The notes beneath the pieces are model-generated. The model was not told the origin of the DNA and did no database searches. It was given only the letters and a program-made list of their open reading frames with translations. DNA of 64,000 bases, taken from Galaxea fascicularis. Lineage: Eukaryota; Cnidaria; Anthozoa; Scleractinia; Euphylliidae. A program made the translations under genes and the position numbers. The stretch spans positions 9,787,268-9,851,267 of the forward strand of contig OX419343.1 of assembly GCA_948470475.1 (NCBI GenBank). Reading direction: 5' to 3'. Of the stretch, positions 23,701 through 35,507 are shown in pieces (the first letter of the stretch is position 1; every line of letters begins with the position of its first letter).

Positions 23701-24249
23701 AACAGGTATTGATTTTCTTTTCAGTTTTCTACAAACAGTAGTAGTACACTTTTACTAAGTTTGGATTTCGTTATTAGCTTCTTGGAACATCTAAGTGCAG
23801 GCAGTGGAATACCCTCCAAAACAAGACAACGGGCAAATCATGTGCTAAAGGTATACAAACATGTCATTGCTAATACTGACAAACTATTTCCCTGATCACT
23901 GGCTAGCATGAACTCACACTTCATGCTTCTTTTACTTTTCAGGTGCCACAACAAATGACAGGAAGCAACAACTGTGGATTTCACATGTTCATGTTTATTG
24001 ACCATTTCTTGAAGGTATATATGTGGGGTATTTTTTCAATAACAATTATTAAATAATTTGTCCAAAAAAAATGAGATCATGTTTCATAACACTTATGATA
24101 TTCATGTTGAATTATAGGAGCTGAAGGAGTATGAAAGTAATCCGAATGGATATGTCAATGCTGAGCATCAGTGGTTTGATCCAAAAGAGGCAGAAACCAA
24201 AAGAACATTGACAAGAACATTTTTAGAGGCTTTATTTGTAAATAAATAA
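20741..24249 (+). CDS. Transposon SAP-SWIM-YqaJ nuclease fused to Ulp1-type protease
   Basis: Exons 20741-22559, 22678-23011, 23149-23238, 23348-23431, 23521-23553, 23634-23705, 23778-23850, 23943-24014 and 24118-24249. All junctions are GT/AG and in frame; 902 aa. A SAP-like helix pair (about residues 12-50) is followed by a SWIM zinc finger C188-x-C190-x7-C198-x-H200. Next comes a YqaJ/lambda-exonuclease-type PD-(D/E)xK nuclease with G-x3-E445, D484 and E501-x-K503. A Ser/Thr-rich linker (about 608-710) leads to a C48 cysteine protease: H778 in SLHW, D793 in MDSL, Q838/Q839 and C846 in NNCGF. Every catalytic residue of both enzymes is present. YqaJ-type nucleases resect DNA ends; Ulp1 enzymes cleave SUMO-like modifiers. 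Fusion in one chain is my splice model. The long first exon alone could instead end at 22591 if intron 1 is retained. Confidence 0.85.
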
Positions 24250-24276
24250 AATAAAATTATTAGCTAGCTGATTTAT

Positions 24277-26323
24277 CTATGCTGGTTGCCCATCACTCTT
24301 CGGCACAGCATCTTCGATAGCTGCGACCTGTATTATCCCTGGTTGCAAATTTACTAGTGCTGCACAGACAGTGACAACAGAGCTAATGTACGGTTTACAT
24401 GTGAGTGGAATAACTCCTGTTAAAAAGTTAAATGCTTTGAGTCGCTTGATTATACGCTCAATATGAACCCTTGCAGTTGCAACTCTTCTTGTAGCAGTTG
24501 ATGCTCGTGCAGATACATTATTTTTGCGCATCATGGGAGGTGCGATAAGTAAAGTTTGATGTAACGCTAGTAAATCCTGTATGTTAAAGCCCTTATCAGC
24601 CATCACAGCATCACCAGGTTGTAATTTCTCCAGGAAACCACTAGCATTTACAACCTCCTTGTCACTGATACTTCCACTGTATAATTTTGACACAAAGTTA
24701 AAATGTAAAATAGGAGACATTGAAATAAGTAACTTAAATGTGTTGGAGGACTTGTACTGACTGTAGGTGGCTCTTTGGCTGGAAGGCTTACAAGGTTTTT
24801 CAACATAAAATTCTGTACAATCTATTATTGCCCTTAGATTATTTAAGGAACTCTTTTTGAAGCAATTTGGTTTAGGTACTCCCAACATCTCATCATTAGT
24901 GGAGAAAGGTAAAAGAAAACTCAATTCCTTTTCTAGAAATAAGATCCATGTTATAAATATGTTGCTTCCTGTTCCTGTATTAATTCCAAATATATCACAA
25001 AGCATTTCCAAACTTGGATATCTTCTTAGCCGCACTAGAGTAAAGATGAATTGTTCTTTGGTTGTCAACTTGGCCAGCTCCTGCCTTTTCTGGTGTTCAA
25101 ACAAAAAAATAATAATTCGTTAAAAAGCAATATGACTTACAATGCAACCACAGGGTTGAGATAGTGATGTAAGCTTATGAGAGTTAACTAACCTTCAAGT
25201 ACTTGTCCTCCATCTTTCCAGACTTAGTTTTCTGTGAACCCTTCCACATGTTCATGCGTTTGCTTTTTTCTTCAATGACACTGTAAATAAGCTCAAGACA
25301 TTCCCTTGTCATACCTGTAATATGCCAGTTAAAAATATAAATGAGGCTTGTGTAGACCAAAATGCATGAGCTGTAACCCAGTGACACATGATCAGCTTGT
25401 TTACGAATATAATCGAAAATTATTAAAGTATAATACTTTGTTTCGTGTACCTGTGTAGTGGTAGGTTTTTTTTGGTTCCATTACTCTCTCCATAAATAAA
25501 TTTTTCATCAGCTCATCAGTTCCTGAAGTCTAATTTCAGGTAAAAGTATGTGTTATGTTGTGACAGTAAACTATAACTACTCCGACAGTAAAAACATGCA
25601 TACCAAAATGCAAATATTTTTTGTTTCAGTACTGACCTGCGTGCTGCATTCTCTCAGTAGTTTTTCATCGGTCTGTGTATGGACATCATTATTATGAGAC
25701 TCTGGCGATTCATGTTCAGTAAGCTCGTCGCGATCGGCGACTTCATGCATGCTTTCTTCATAATCAGGCTTTCCAGAAGGACTTGCCACTTGCTCGATGC
25801 CCAGGTCTAAAAGAGCACTAGCGGCTGCATGTTCGTCTTTTGTTTTGCCCGTGCGACGATTAAGCGTCAACAGGGTTTTAGCCACGGATCGTTCAAGGCG
25901 AACCTTCCTGCTTTTCTTTTTGTCTGCCTCTCGCTCACAAGATGCCTTTCGTTTACGATTTAGGCGCGACACCTACGCACCGTATAAGAAATTATTTTTC
26001 ACGACAATTACTCTTATAAAAAGCACACAAAGATAACTTACCCTTTCTTTACTAGCAACAGCAGATATAGGATCGGGATCTTCGTCCGTTGGCCCATTTC
26101 CACCGACAAAATGAATGCTACAAATGTAACTATCCTTCGTGCACACGAATGAATCGCCGCGATGGCATGCCTTTATCCATCTTTCCCTTCGCTCCTTTTG
26201 TCTTTTTGCGCCAGGAAAATGGAAGAACTCTACTGGATCGCCTTTTGGGTTCCTTACCCATGATGCTGGGTATCTTGAATCATTTTTACAAGTACCGTAA
26301 GCACATCTCTTCGTGGTAACCAT
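24277..26323 (-). CDS. THAP-domain DDE transposase (IS5/ISL2EU-like)
   Basis: Exons on the minus strand: 26323-26042, 25972-25637, 25529-25451, 25314-25193 and 25089-24277. All junctions are GT/AG and in frame; 543 aa. The first exon encodes a THAP zinc finger: C-x4-C near the start, HFP, RWIKAC, then C-x2-H. This is a DNA-binding fold common in transposases. Exon 2 is basic and then acidic. The last exon holds a DDE_Tnp_4-type catalytic core with D363 (IDCTEF), D438 (ADKGF) and E484 (HIERIIKRLK). The start codon lies 117 bp from the right end of the element, so the terminal repeat probably supplies the promoter. It is presumably the recombinase for the element. I saw no disabling lesion. Confidence 0.9.
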
Positions 26324-26348
26324 TTTGTTCGTACACTATATCTTTTCC

Positions 26349-26440
26349 TACGTGCTCGCCTACGGATGTCCGAACTTTCGCGGTTTGTTTACATCATAAG
26401 TCACGTGACACTACACGTGAAATCTAGCGCCCAAAAGGTG
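26349..26440 (-). repeat. Right terminal inverted repeat
   Basis: Exact complement of 20565-20656. Confidence 0.93.
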
Positions 26441-26518
26441 AATTGCCTACCAGTGATGCGTGACAAAATCGACTCTAATGCGTTCCGCTGGGTCGTTTCG
26501 ATGAGAACTTGACTTAAA

Positions 26519-29500
26519 ATGGCGACTTCTCTGCTTGCCACGTTTTACAATTTTCTCACCCTCGGTAATGTCCTCTTGTTGTTTGTTCTTCTCTTCCTTC
26601 TGCATTACATGATGGTTATCTACGAATTCAGGGACATGCCCCCAGGACCGCGTTTGACGACCCTTCCCGTTTTTGGGAACATATTCTCCCTCGATTCTAG
26701 GGCCGAGAAACTTGCTGACACATATAAAAGGTGAGCTTATGCGATTTCTTATGCATAAAGTTATTGATCGATCCATTACATTTTATGAATACCGTAAGTG
26801 GCGAGAAATGTAATGTAACCTTAAATTCATGGCACGCACGACGCGGCTTAGCTTATGCTTATCAGGCTCATGAATGACAAGCTGACGCAAAGAGCACCCT
26901 GTGCTACTACCTGCGTTTTTGTTTTTGTTCTCGTCGTATAGGACAGCTGCAAAGTGAAATTTTGCAATTTCGTGACAAGGCTACAGCTGGTAATCATAAT
27001 CCAGTGTGGTTAGTGCTGTTACTGAGGTATAAGGTGTGATACCGAATTGAGTAAAATTTCAGGTCGCAGAGCGGTCTTCAGAGCAGTTCTCAGCGAGAAC
27101 CAATTTCGTTGCAATATTTATCATTGAAATTGTATCTGGCTTTTAAGTTTGCTTTAGGCATATTTTTCCTTTCTTTCACGTATTTGGTCCTAAAGCCGAG
27201 GATTGAGACTGAAATGGAAGATTGGAACAACAGCCGGACCTTCGAAGCCTCAGAAAAAGTCAAAGTCTTACAAAACAGTGTTCCAAGGAACAAAGAGGTC
27301 GAGAATAAAGACCATGGAGTAAACAAAGCTTGAATTACTGCTTTTGTGTTTCAAAATCCTTTCATCACTGCTCAAAGGTCACTTGTGAGGCCACTTGGGT
27401 TGCTCAAGTGCCAGTTTCGAAGAATCCGATTTCCAATTAAGACTGATCCTCGCAGTTATGAACGCAATGATATGCAATTGCGTTCACAGCTGCGAAGATC
27501 AGTCTTTATTTGATTTCATTTCCGCAGTTCATATGATTCATTTCATATGCATCACTCACAAATCCGGTTTCTATAAAGATTTTGCAGGATCCGCGCAAAT
27601 GAAAACACTCTAACCTCAAGACAACCCTTTATTCATCTATAAAGACTTATCATGACCCATGCTATCTTCCAACTTGCAATTCAAACGAGCTAAAGTTTTT
27701 ACTCGTTCAGTGCGTTTGGCAATCTGAGAGAACCGATCCGAAGAACTTTTTGTTATCGGTTGTTAAATATGTCAATCTTAACTTACAGTACATGGTTATC
27801 AAATGAAGAATGATTGTCGCATTGTGATCGCAATCTTTACAATTGCGTAAAGAAGCCTGAGAAAAAATTCAGGACTTCAACGGCGCTTGAACCCGTGACC
27901 ATATGATTTCTTTCATATTCATCATTCAGAACATGTTTATTTTAGATTGGCAAAAGTTTGAAACGTTCTCAGCCTATAGAATAATCTTAAGAAACAAAAT
28001 CCTTCGACTGCCTAATATGCGGCAGAGTCCTCAACGGTTGAAATGATGACAAAAGAAATCAAAATTCTAATTATAGCTTGATAAAAAATACAATAGCATA
28101 AAAATTATGGATGCAAGGACTTCTTGCTTGGGAACGCTTTATTGTCCTGGGAGTAAACAATGATTGAGTTATTGTCCGCATTAATTGAAGGTCGTCATCA
28201 CGGTTTGCCAAGACTCCAAATGAACTTTCTAAATAAATGCGATAATTGCCTTTGTCAATGATAGAGGCTGTTATCTATTCTTAGTCCTTCTTTCATCATT
28301 TCACCCGTTGTAGACTGCACTTTAGGCAGTCGAAAGCACACACATGTAAAGTGGGGTTTTTAGCTCACCCCGTCAACCAGAAACAAACCAATCAAGAACT
28401 GGGCCCGCTAAATCGCCGCGAAACTGGCCTCGGCCACCTTTTCGCGCACATACACAAATAACGTCCAAAACATCAAAAACGCCTCTCAATTCAAACATGT
28501 ACAAACGCTCCTCCCCCGCGCAACGCAAGGGGGCTGAGCCCCGAAGGGCCGGAGCCCCCACCCCGGTGCTCCTTGGGGTGGGGGCCAGTTTCGCGGCGAT
28601 TTAGCGGGCCCAGTTCTCGATTGGTTTGTTTTTGGTTGACAGGGTGAGCCAGAACCCCCACTTTACATTTGTGTAAAGCTTGTGTTTATGAAAATATTTT
28701 TAACCAAAGAACCTGAGGCTGCAATGTTTCATGGCTTTCCGCTAAAAAATGACCTGCTGTATACATGTATGTGCTCTCTTCATATTGCACGCATAGTCGA
28801 ACCCGTCGTATTAAGTGGTTACTCTCGGGGAATGCAGTAAGGAGTTCACAAATCACTTTTACTCGGTTAAGAATTGACATCAAAGGAGAACAGGGTATAA
28901 AACAGATAAATACAGCCAGTAAGTATTGCAAAGCCCGATCAGTCCTTGAAGTACACAGACGGAAACGCATCTGGGAGTGGAAGACTTCTCACCGCACTGT
29001 GAGAACGTTGAATTTCCGGCGATTTAATGCTTTGCCAACGTCGATTACCTGGCAGGCTATTTGGTGCACCAATTCAGTGATTTCTTTTACAAAGTGACCG
29101 TATAACACATATTAATATAGAACTTCTATTTTAATTAAGCAAAGTAATTGTCGGGAGTTTCACAACTGACCGCTTTCAATAATACAGAGTGACTGCTTTT
29201 AAATACGGTGCCACTTAATACAGGCTCGACCCTATATATTCTATTTTGCAGTCTTAGAAAGAAATATGGCGGCCTTTTTTCCATGAAGCTTGGGAGCTTC
29301 AAGTTCGTTATGGCTGGAACCCCAGAGGCCGTTAAAGAGATGCTGGTGAAAAAGTCTGTGGACTATGCTGGACGACCCACGACGCATTTCTTTTATCACT
29401 TTTCGTTAGGTAGGCCAAAGAGGGGATGAACATATGATTACACAAATGCAATGGGCTTTGTAAACCTCGCGTTTTGATTGGTCTAGACGAGTTTGCGACC

Positions 29501-31324
29501 AAAGAATAGACGCACGAATGATGTCATGTGTAATAGAAAGTAAAAGCAAAAGCGCATTTACTCTGATAACATCAGTCGCGCTACGACCCGTAGGCGACTA
29601 GCGGATAACGTATAGCGTATAGCGTATAGCTTCCCTTCCTCCCTAAAAACGACTGCGTGGGAGGCTAAGTAGCGTACTTCCTTTTTTTTTTTGTTCTTAT
29701 CCCGTTTTGACGTCATCCATGTGTTATCAGAGTACAAATGTCCAAATGGACTCTCGGGAGTTTTATAACACTTAGAGACACCCCCCCCCCGAAAACCCGG
29801 GACATGGTGGGGGTTTGACTTCATGTCATATCAAAAGGTGATAACCCCCACCCTACTGGGGCAGTTGAACTGGTAAATTCCGTCTTGAGAAAAATCTTGA
29901 GAAACCCAAACCCATCGTCAAACCCATCGTCGCAAAAAAAAAAAAAAACTAAAATAAACTCAAACCCATCGTCGGATTTCTTCTATCGCCAAACGCGGTG
30001 ACATTCTCTCTCAATCCATCTCCTTTCCTAGCTACCTCTCTTTCTCTTTCGTGTGGCGCTCCCATTAAACTAAGTACCTTTCAAGTTAGTGTTTTCCATG
30101 TTTTTGTCTTTCTGTCCGCGTGCATATCTGTTTTTCATACCATATTCCATCACAGGTTGTAACGACATTGTTTTCGCCAACTATGGGCCTGCTTGGAAGT
30201 TTTATCGGAAACTCTTCACCACGGCCTTGCGTCAGTACCTCTCCAACATCCCTGTGATAGAAAACCGTGTTTCAATCCAGGCCGAGAAATTGGTTCAGTT
30301 TATGGAGGAGCAAGATGGAAAACCCTTTGATCCAGCAGATTGTTTAATGAGAGCTCTTGCCAATGTGATTTGTGGAATCACGTTTAAAGGTGGCTCAGAT
30401 ACAAGTAATCCAGATCTGTACAGACTTTTAAAACTAAATTCGGATTTCATTGCAAATGTTGATGATTTTCAGAAGGCGACCATCTTAGATTTTTTCCCGT
30501 GGGTACGTTATTTCCCCATAAAGGCTTATGACACTTTTCTCAAAGCTTTTTTTGAAATGCACAGCATCATTCGAAAACGGTTGAGGGCAAGAAAAGAATC
30601 TTTCGACCCAACAGAACCAGTTGAAGATTTTATGTCAGCTCTCCTTCACACCCAGCATGAGCTCGAATCAGAATGTGAAACCGATGAAGAGAGAGCCGCC
30701 CTCCTCTCCGAAGACCGTTTCGTCGCCACTATCGAAGACATGTTTCTTGCTGGTTACGAAACCACCAGCACCGCTTTGCGCTTCACCATCGCTTTCTTAG
30801 TGACGTATCCAAAGTTCCAAGAGGACATTCAGGGCCAGTTGGATGAAGTACTTGCTGACAGAAGAGCGTCCCTAAATGATCGCCCCGATCTGCCCATCAT
30901 TCAGGCAACGATCCTAGAAGCACTAAGGGTTGGAAACATAGTACCTCTGGCACTTCCTCATATCACTATCACCGACACAACTCTCTGTGGTTACCGTGTT
31001 CCTAAAGGCACATACGTCTTTGCCCACACAGAGTCTGTGCACAAGGATCCCAGCAGCTGGGAAAATCCAACCGAGTTTAACCCGTACCGCCATATTGACG
31101 CAGAGGGCAAGTTGATCGCCAACCCAAGCAACTTTTTCCCGTTTGGAGCGGGACGCCGTGTCTGCGCTGGTGATTCTTTGGCCAAGGTTGAGCTCTTCCT
31201 GTTTGTTTCCTGGTTGCTGCAGCATTTCACTTTTGTTGCCGAGGAAGGTCATCAACTGGAGGTGAGAGGAGCCATAGTGCAGTTTCCTGTTCGCTACAAG
31301 ATACACGCTATCAAGAGAAAGTGA
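26519..31324 (+). CDS. Cytochrome P450, CYP2-clan (copy B)
   Basis: Exons 26519-26730, 29252-29409 and 30156-31324, the same lengths and phases as copy A; 512 aa. It keeps the anchor, PPGPR hinge, AGYET oxygen-activation helix (Thr326, Ser in copy A), EALR and the haem loop FPFGAGRRVCAG. About 21 residues differ from copy A, most of them conservative but including M/K near the PERF region (VHKDP) and A/V in NIVPL, near the usual substrate-recognition site 5. An ISL2EU-like element was inserted about 80 bp upstream of the start codon, separating this copy from the upstream sequence it shares with copy A. Its transcription may therefore be altered. Confidence 0.93.
27429..27560. mobile_element. 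132-bp insertion in P450-B intron 1
   Basis: Flanked by AATCCG (27423-27428, 27561-27566) and absent from copy A (about 13705). Contains a near-palindrome (GACTGATC...GATCAGTC). Its TTTCATATGCATCACTCAC end resembles short motifs at about 27910-27935 and 52830-52865. Confidence 0.65.
28345..28666. mobile_element. Foldback element with GC-rich core in P450-B intron 1
   Basis: Inverted arms of about 85 bp with a few mismatches (TGTAAAGTGGGG... to ...GCGAAACTGGCC). They enclose a GC-rich hairpin (GGGGGCTGAGCCCC). The matching part of the copy A intron (about 14510-14545) lacks it. I could not define a target duplication. Confidence 0.8.
29555..29750. repeat. Foldback element family 2 in P450-B intron 2
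   Basis: Homolog of 15571-15734 with a decayed left arm. A short GCGTATA tandem repeat lies inside (about 29606-29630). Confidence 0.5.
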
Positions 31325-31560
31325 GACAAATGTAAAAGTGACGCACGTAGATTCTCATACATTTAATTTGTTCATGTTTCGAAATATTCGTTGATTGAAT
31401 GATTTTGACTGATGTGTATATGTTATTCGAAAAGAATTACTTTGACCAATCACAACAAACTTAAGCATCCGCCGCAACGAGCCAATCAGAACACCAAGTA
31501 ATTACATGTAGACGACGCAAAGCGCGAGGCAATACATACATAGATACGTGCATAAATTTG

Positions 31561-32337
31561 TTTAGAGTAGCTCAAGGGAGCTAATATCTTCGAGAGATCA
31601 GCAGGTAATTATATACAACTAATGAATTATTTTTTAAATTTTAATCTATCTCCTTTAGACAAGTAATACAATCTAAAATCGCACACTTGACACTTGTCCA
31701 TGGGGCAAGAGGAGGAGTTAAGGTCAAAATCTTTTTCTTACTCTGCTTCTGAGGGCCACTTTCCTGTAAACGGGGATCGAGTTTCCAGATTGTGGATCTT
31801 GAAAGCTTTTTTTTTCATTATTATTTACGGGATTCTGAGGAACTTTTAATGTATGAGCCATACGACACGGAGAGTGCGATTACAGTATCTCAATAAATAG
31901 GTAAAACAACTTTAAACATTGGGACTATCATCTTTTTAAAATCCAATGAATGCCCACGTTTTGTGCCACTTGCCTTTCATGTCGCCGTCAATGCACCACA
32001 AACAACAATTTACTTCACAAAATGATCAATACGAAGCGAAGAACGGTTAATAATCACAACAGACGCGTGAGCTCCGCACGCAAACGAAGTAGGCTAGGTC
32101 CTATTTCATATCTCATCCAACATTTCTTGTCCGGAAGCTCTTCACGAATTAGGACGTAGGTCCCATCTCATAACACCACTTCCTTCCCACACACTGTTCG
32201 AAAAGAGTCCCCGGTGTGTTGGTCTGTCTTCTGGAAAGGGGATATCTGTGATTTATTTACTCAATGTGATTGTAAACTGCATCATCCAGGATGAACTGTT
32301 AGCGTCATTAAGCTATTGTGCGAAAACAAAATACATT
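31561..32337. other. Gene-free stretch
   Basis: Between the end of P450 homology and the Harbinger element. No coding region that I can support. ATT at 32335-32337 is the left target duplication of the next element. Confidence 0.4.
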
Positions 32338-32451
32338 AGGGACCTTCAGATCCGACTACGACAACGAGTACGAGTACGACTTCTGCGCGCGAGAGGCCTG
32401 GGTCTTAGCTGTCGTAGACACGGTTGTTGCCGTCGTCAGCTCGCAACAAAA

Positions 32452-33922
32452 ATGTTTCAGAAATTTTTGCGAGTACGAAGTTGCAACATTTTGTCAGTCG
32501 CGAGAATGTTTAGTAGACAAACAACACAAGATGCCCTGGCATTTATGTTCATGGAGAATGTCATCGATGAAGTCGAATGTTTGATGCTATCCGAAACGGT
32601 AAACAAGAAAAATCCGTCCTTTCCCTTCTGATCGATTTGACCTGACTCGCGTTACGGAGGAAGAATGCAAGGCTGAATTTCGTTTCGGACTTGCTGAATT
32701 GCCCCTGTTAGCAAAAGTTCTGGCCATTCCTGACACATTTGTTTGTAGAAACGGGACTGTGGCAACTGGGATGGAAGGTCTCTGCATTCTTCTCCGAAGA
32801 TTCGCATATCCGTGCAGATTGAGCGACTTAATTCCCAGGTTTGGGAGATCTGTGCCAGAACTAAGCGAGATTATCTCGGAAGTTTCAAGACACATCTTTG
32901 ATAACTATGGGTATCTTTTACGAAGCTTGGACCAGCCCTGGCTGCAGCCCGACTGTTTGCAGAGATTTGCGGACGCAGTTTACGGCAGAGGATCTGCGCT
33001 GTCTAATTGTTGGGGGTTCGTGGATGGCACAGTAAGACCGATTGCCAGACCAGGAGAGCACCAGAGAGTCCTTTACAATGGGCACAAAAGGGTGCACGCA
33101 TTAAAGTTCCAGTCTGTTGTTGCACCTAATGGAATGATAGCTAACCTCTATGGCCCAGTTGGTGAGACATTTCATATGTCCTAGATATTTCCGTATTGTA
33201 TAAATTTAATTAATGGCAATTCACAATATGTAATTATCATCGATTTCTGTATGATGTAATGGTCGATCAATAATTATTGTCATATTTATTAGCCACAAAT
33301 TAAGGTCCTTGTTGACCTACATTATTTTCATCCACTTTCTCTTTCATCCTTTCCCACATACTGCATTTGAGACCCCCACACCCTTGGAATTTCTAATGAC
33401 CTTATTTTGGGTGGGTATATTTTTCTGGAATCACACATTGTTTTGTTATTATATTTCTCAATATGCTAGCCAACTTGAAACTGACTTTTGTTTTTCCCCC
33501 TTCCAGAAGGAAGACGGCATGATGCAGGAATGTTGCGCATGTCAGGCCTGCTAACGGAGCTGAACCGCCATGCATATTCACCAACAGGACAACCTTTGTG
33601 CATCTATGGTGATCCTGCATATCCTCTCAGGATACATCTTCAGGCACCATACCGTAATGTCCAATTAACAGCAGAACAGCAAATTTTCAATTCTTCCATG
33701 AGCACTGTCAGAACAGCAGTTGAGTGGGTTTTTGGTGACATTTCAACCTATTTTGCATTACTTGACTTTAAGAGAAATCTTAAAGTAGGTCTCAGCCCAG
33801 TTGGAAAATTGTACTCTATCAGTGCCTTGTTAAGAAATGCCTTAACATGTCTGTATGGCAATACGACAAGTATGTTTTTTAATTTAGATCCACCAACCAT
33901 TGAGGAATACTTTCAATATTAA
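32452..33922 (+). pseudogene. HARBI1-like Harbinger transposase, one frameshift
   Basis: Two exons, 32452-33161 and 33507-33922, with a GT/AG intron that joins in frame. The DDE residues are codons 33023-33025 (D of FVDGTV), 33611-33613 (D of GDPAYP) and 33722-33724 (E of VEWVFG). The first exon opens at ATG 32452 but hits TGA near 32629-32631, while the frame of the catalytic core is open only from 32603. Sequence on both sides of about 32629 looks like conserved family sequence (NPSFPF, then RFDLT), so a single extra base fits best. Sequencing error, polymorphism or a tiny intron are alternatives. The product would cut and paste the Harbinger element with its Myb-like partner. Confidence 0.85.
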
Positions 33923-35507
33923 CCTATAGATTTCACAAGGAAATATATATAACTTGAGTGTGAAATAAAGTGTATGGATTCAGGTCATAATGATAAGTTA
34001 TAGTAAGATCATGTTGTTGTTATTGTATTTAATTGCCAGCAGTACAGTTACCCCTAGTTCAAAGGCAGCTTTTATTAACATGATATTGACATTGGGTAAC
34101 AGCAAAATACTGAGAGTAACTGTATGCGAATGAAAATATAGAAGAAATACAATAAAATTACTAACCTCTTCTGCTCAGGATACTTCTGATTATAATTATT
34201 GGAAAACTGTTAATTCTTGATTTTAAGGTATTTCTGTAAATGTACAGTAGTGTTATTATTGGAATTGGCACATTTTCACCAGATGTCTGCTTCAGCACAC
34301 TATCACACTACTGTGTTACCAGGTAAAACAATTGTGGCTCAATAGGACATTTGCATGATGCCATCATTTGACTACAACTACCAGAGTCCTTCGCATTTTG
34401 CTTTTCTCCTGCTAATTAGAGATATTGTTATTTTTACCAAGTGGGATTACAAAATTTAAACAAAGAAGGAAAGCAAACTGAATTCTGGTAGCTGTAGTCA
34501 AATGGTGCCATTGTGAAAGTTGCCTTTTGTACTATTGCTCACAAAAGAAACAATGTAGGTGTCTTACAGACTGAAACAAAAGCTCCAGATGTAATTTCAT
34601 CTACTTTTGAATGCTGTTTAAAATGAATGGGGACATACATACTTTCCAGAGAAGTTTTTGTGTTGTAGTTTAATGAGGAAGGGAGTGTATTTTGAACTGA
34701 CCCAATTTGTATGCAGAATAACACAACTGTGCTCTGAAGCCTCATTACAGTATGTAAAAATTAAATGCTGATAACCTCTCAGTGAAATTTCAATGGTGTC
34801 CTTCTCTTGAACTTTCAAGACTTTTTAATTAACCCTCTCTTGCCAGTATAGGAATTCAAAACAAATTATATTTCATAATTTGTTACTTCCAGATGAACCA
34901 GAAGCTTAGAGTTGGTGGTTTTTGAAAAAGGCTCCTCTGTAATTATTGAGGTGACATCCATTCCCGCTAAGGGCTTACTAAAAAGGCAAAAGCACTCATC
35001 ACATTACATGACTGTTTTATTGGCATGCCCACACAGCTCATGGCTCATTAATACACAATTTTCTGTCACTTGAATGATGACTTTTTTAATTCATGACTGA
35101 AAAAAGCTGTCAATAATTTTGTAAAATTCAAATAAAGCCCTAGAAAATACTTATTTTCAACAAAATATGTGCTTAAAGAAATGCTGAAAGCTATATTAAT
35201 AGGACATATAAATATGTTTGAAAAGCTGTTATAATTTTACAAATAATCCAATAATTGTTTGACAACAATCTTAAGTCATAAAAAATAAAGTAATTGAAAT
35301 AGGCACTTGACAAAATCCAAGAAAATATTAAAATTAGTTATTAAAGTGTATTTGTTAATAAATGAATGTCAAAGTTCTTTCCAACATTGATGCATAACTG
35401 ACATTAAAAGATGTAAAATATAGATAAATTTTAAAAGAATATATTTATGCAAAATATAAATATAAAAAAGAGAATCACAATGAAAACACATAAGGTTCCT
35501 GGGGGGC
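33923..35507. other. Non-coding interior of the Harbinger element
   Basis: A+T-rich spacer between the two converging genes. It contains a foldback repeat at about 34343-34528 and no convincing coding region. Confidence 0.5.
34343..34528. repeat. Foldback repeat inside the Harbinger element
   Basis: Left arm with ATTTGACTACAACTACCAGA pairs with the right arm TCTGGTAGCTGTAGTCAAAT. The match extends about 45 bp with mismatches. Confidence 0.6.

Larger units (their letters stand above)
20565..26440. mobile_element. Autonomous ISL2EU-like DNA transposon, apparently intact
   Basis: Terminal inverted repeats starting CACCTTTTGGGCGCTAGA are identical by eye for 92 bp (20565-20656 versus 26440-26349) and continue about 9 bp past one mismatch. 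AATT flanks both sides (20561-20564, 26441-26444). Because AATT is palindromic, the target duplication may be AATT, or AT with ends TCACC...GGTGA. Copy A shows the empty site, CTTAGGATTGCC (about 12259-12270). Two genes converge inside: a SAP-SWIM-YqaJ-Ulp1 protein on the plus strand and a THAP-DDE transposase on the minus strand, with stops 27 bp apart. The pairing of an IS5-like transposase with a YqaJ nuclease is what I recall of ISL2EU elements. Identical ends and two open spliced genes suggest recent activity. Confidence 0.9.
18393..31560 (+). repeat. Tandem duplication, copy B (P450 locus)
   Basis: Second copy of the block at 11277-18392, expanded by later insertions at 18530-19859, 20037-20304, 20565-26440, 27429-27560 and 28345-28666. 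Each is absent at the matching point of copy A. Confidence 0.82.
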
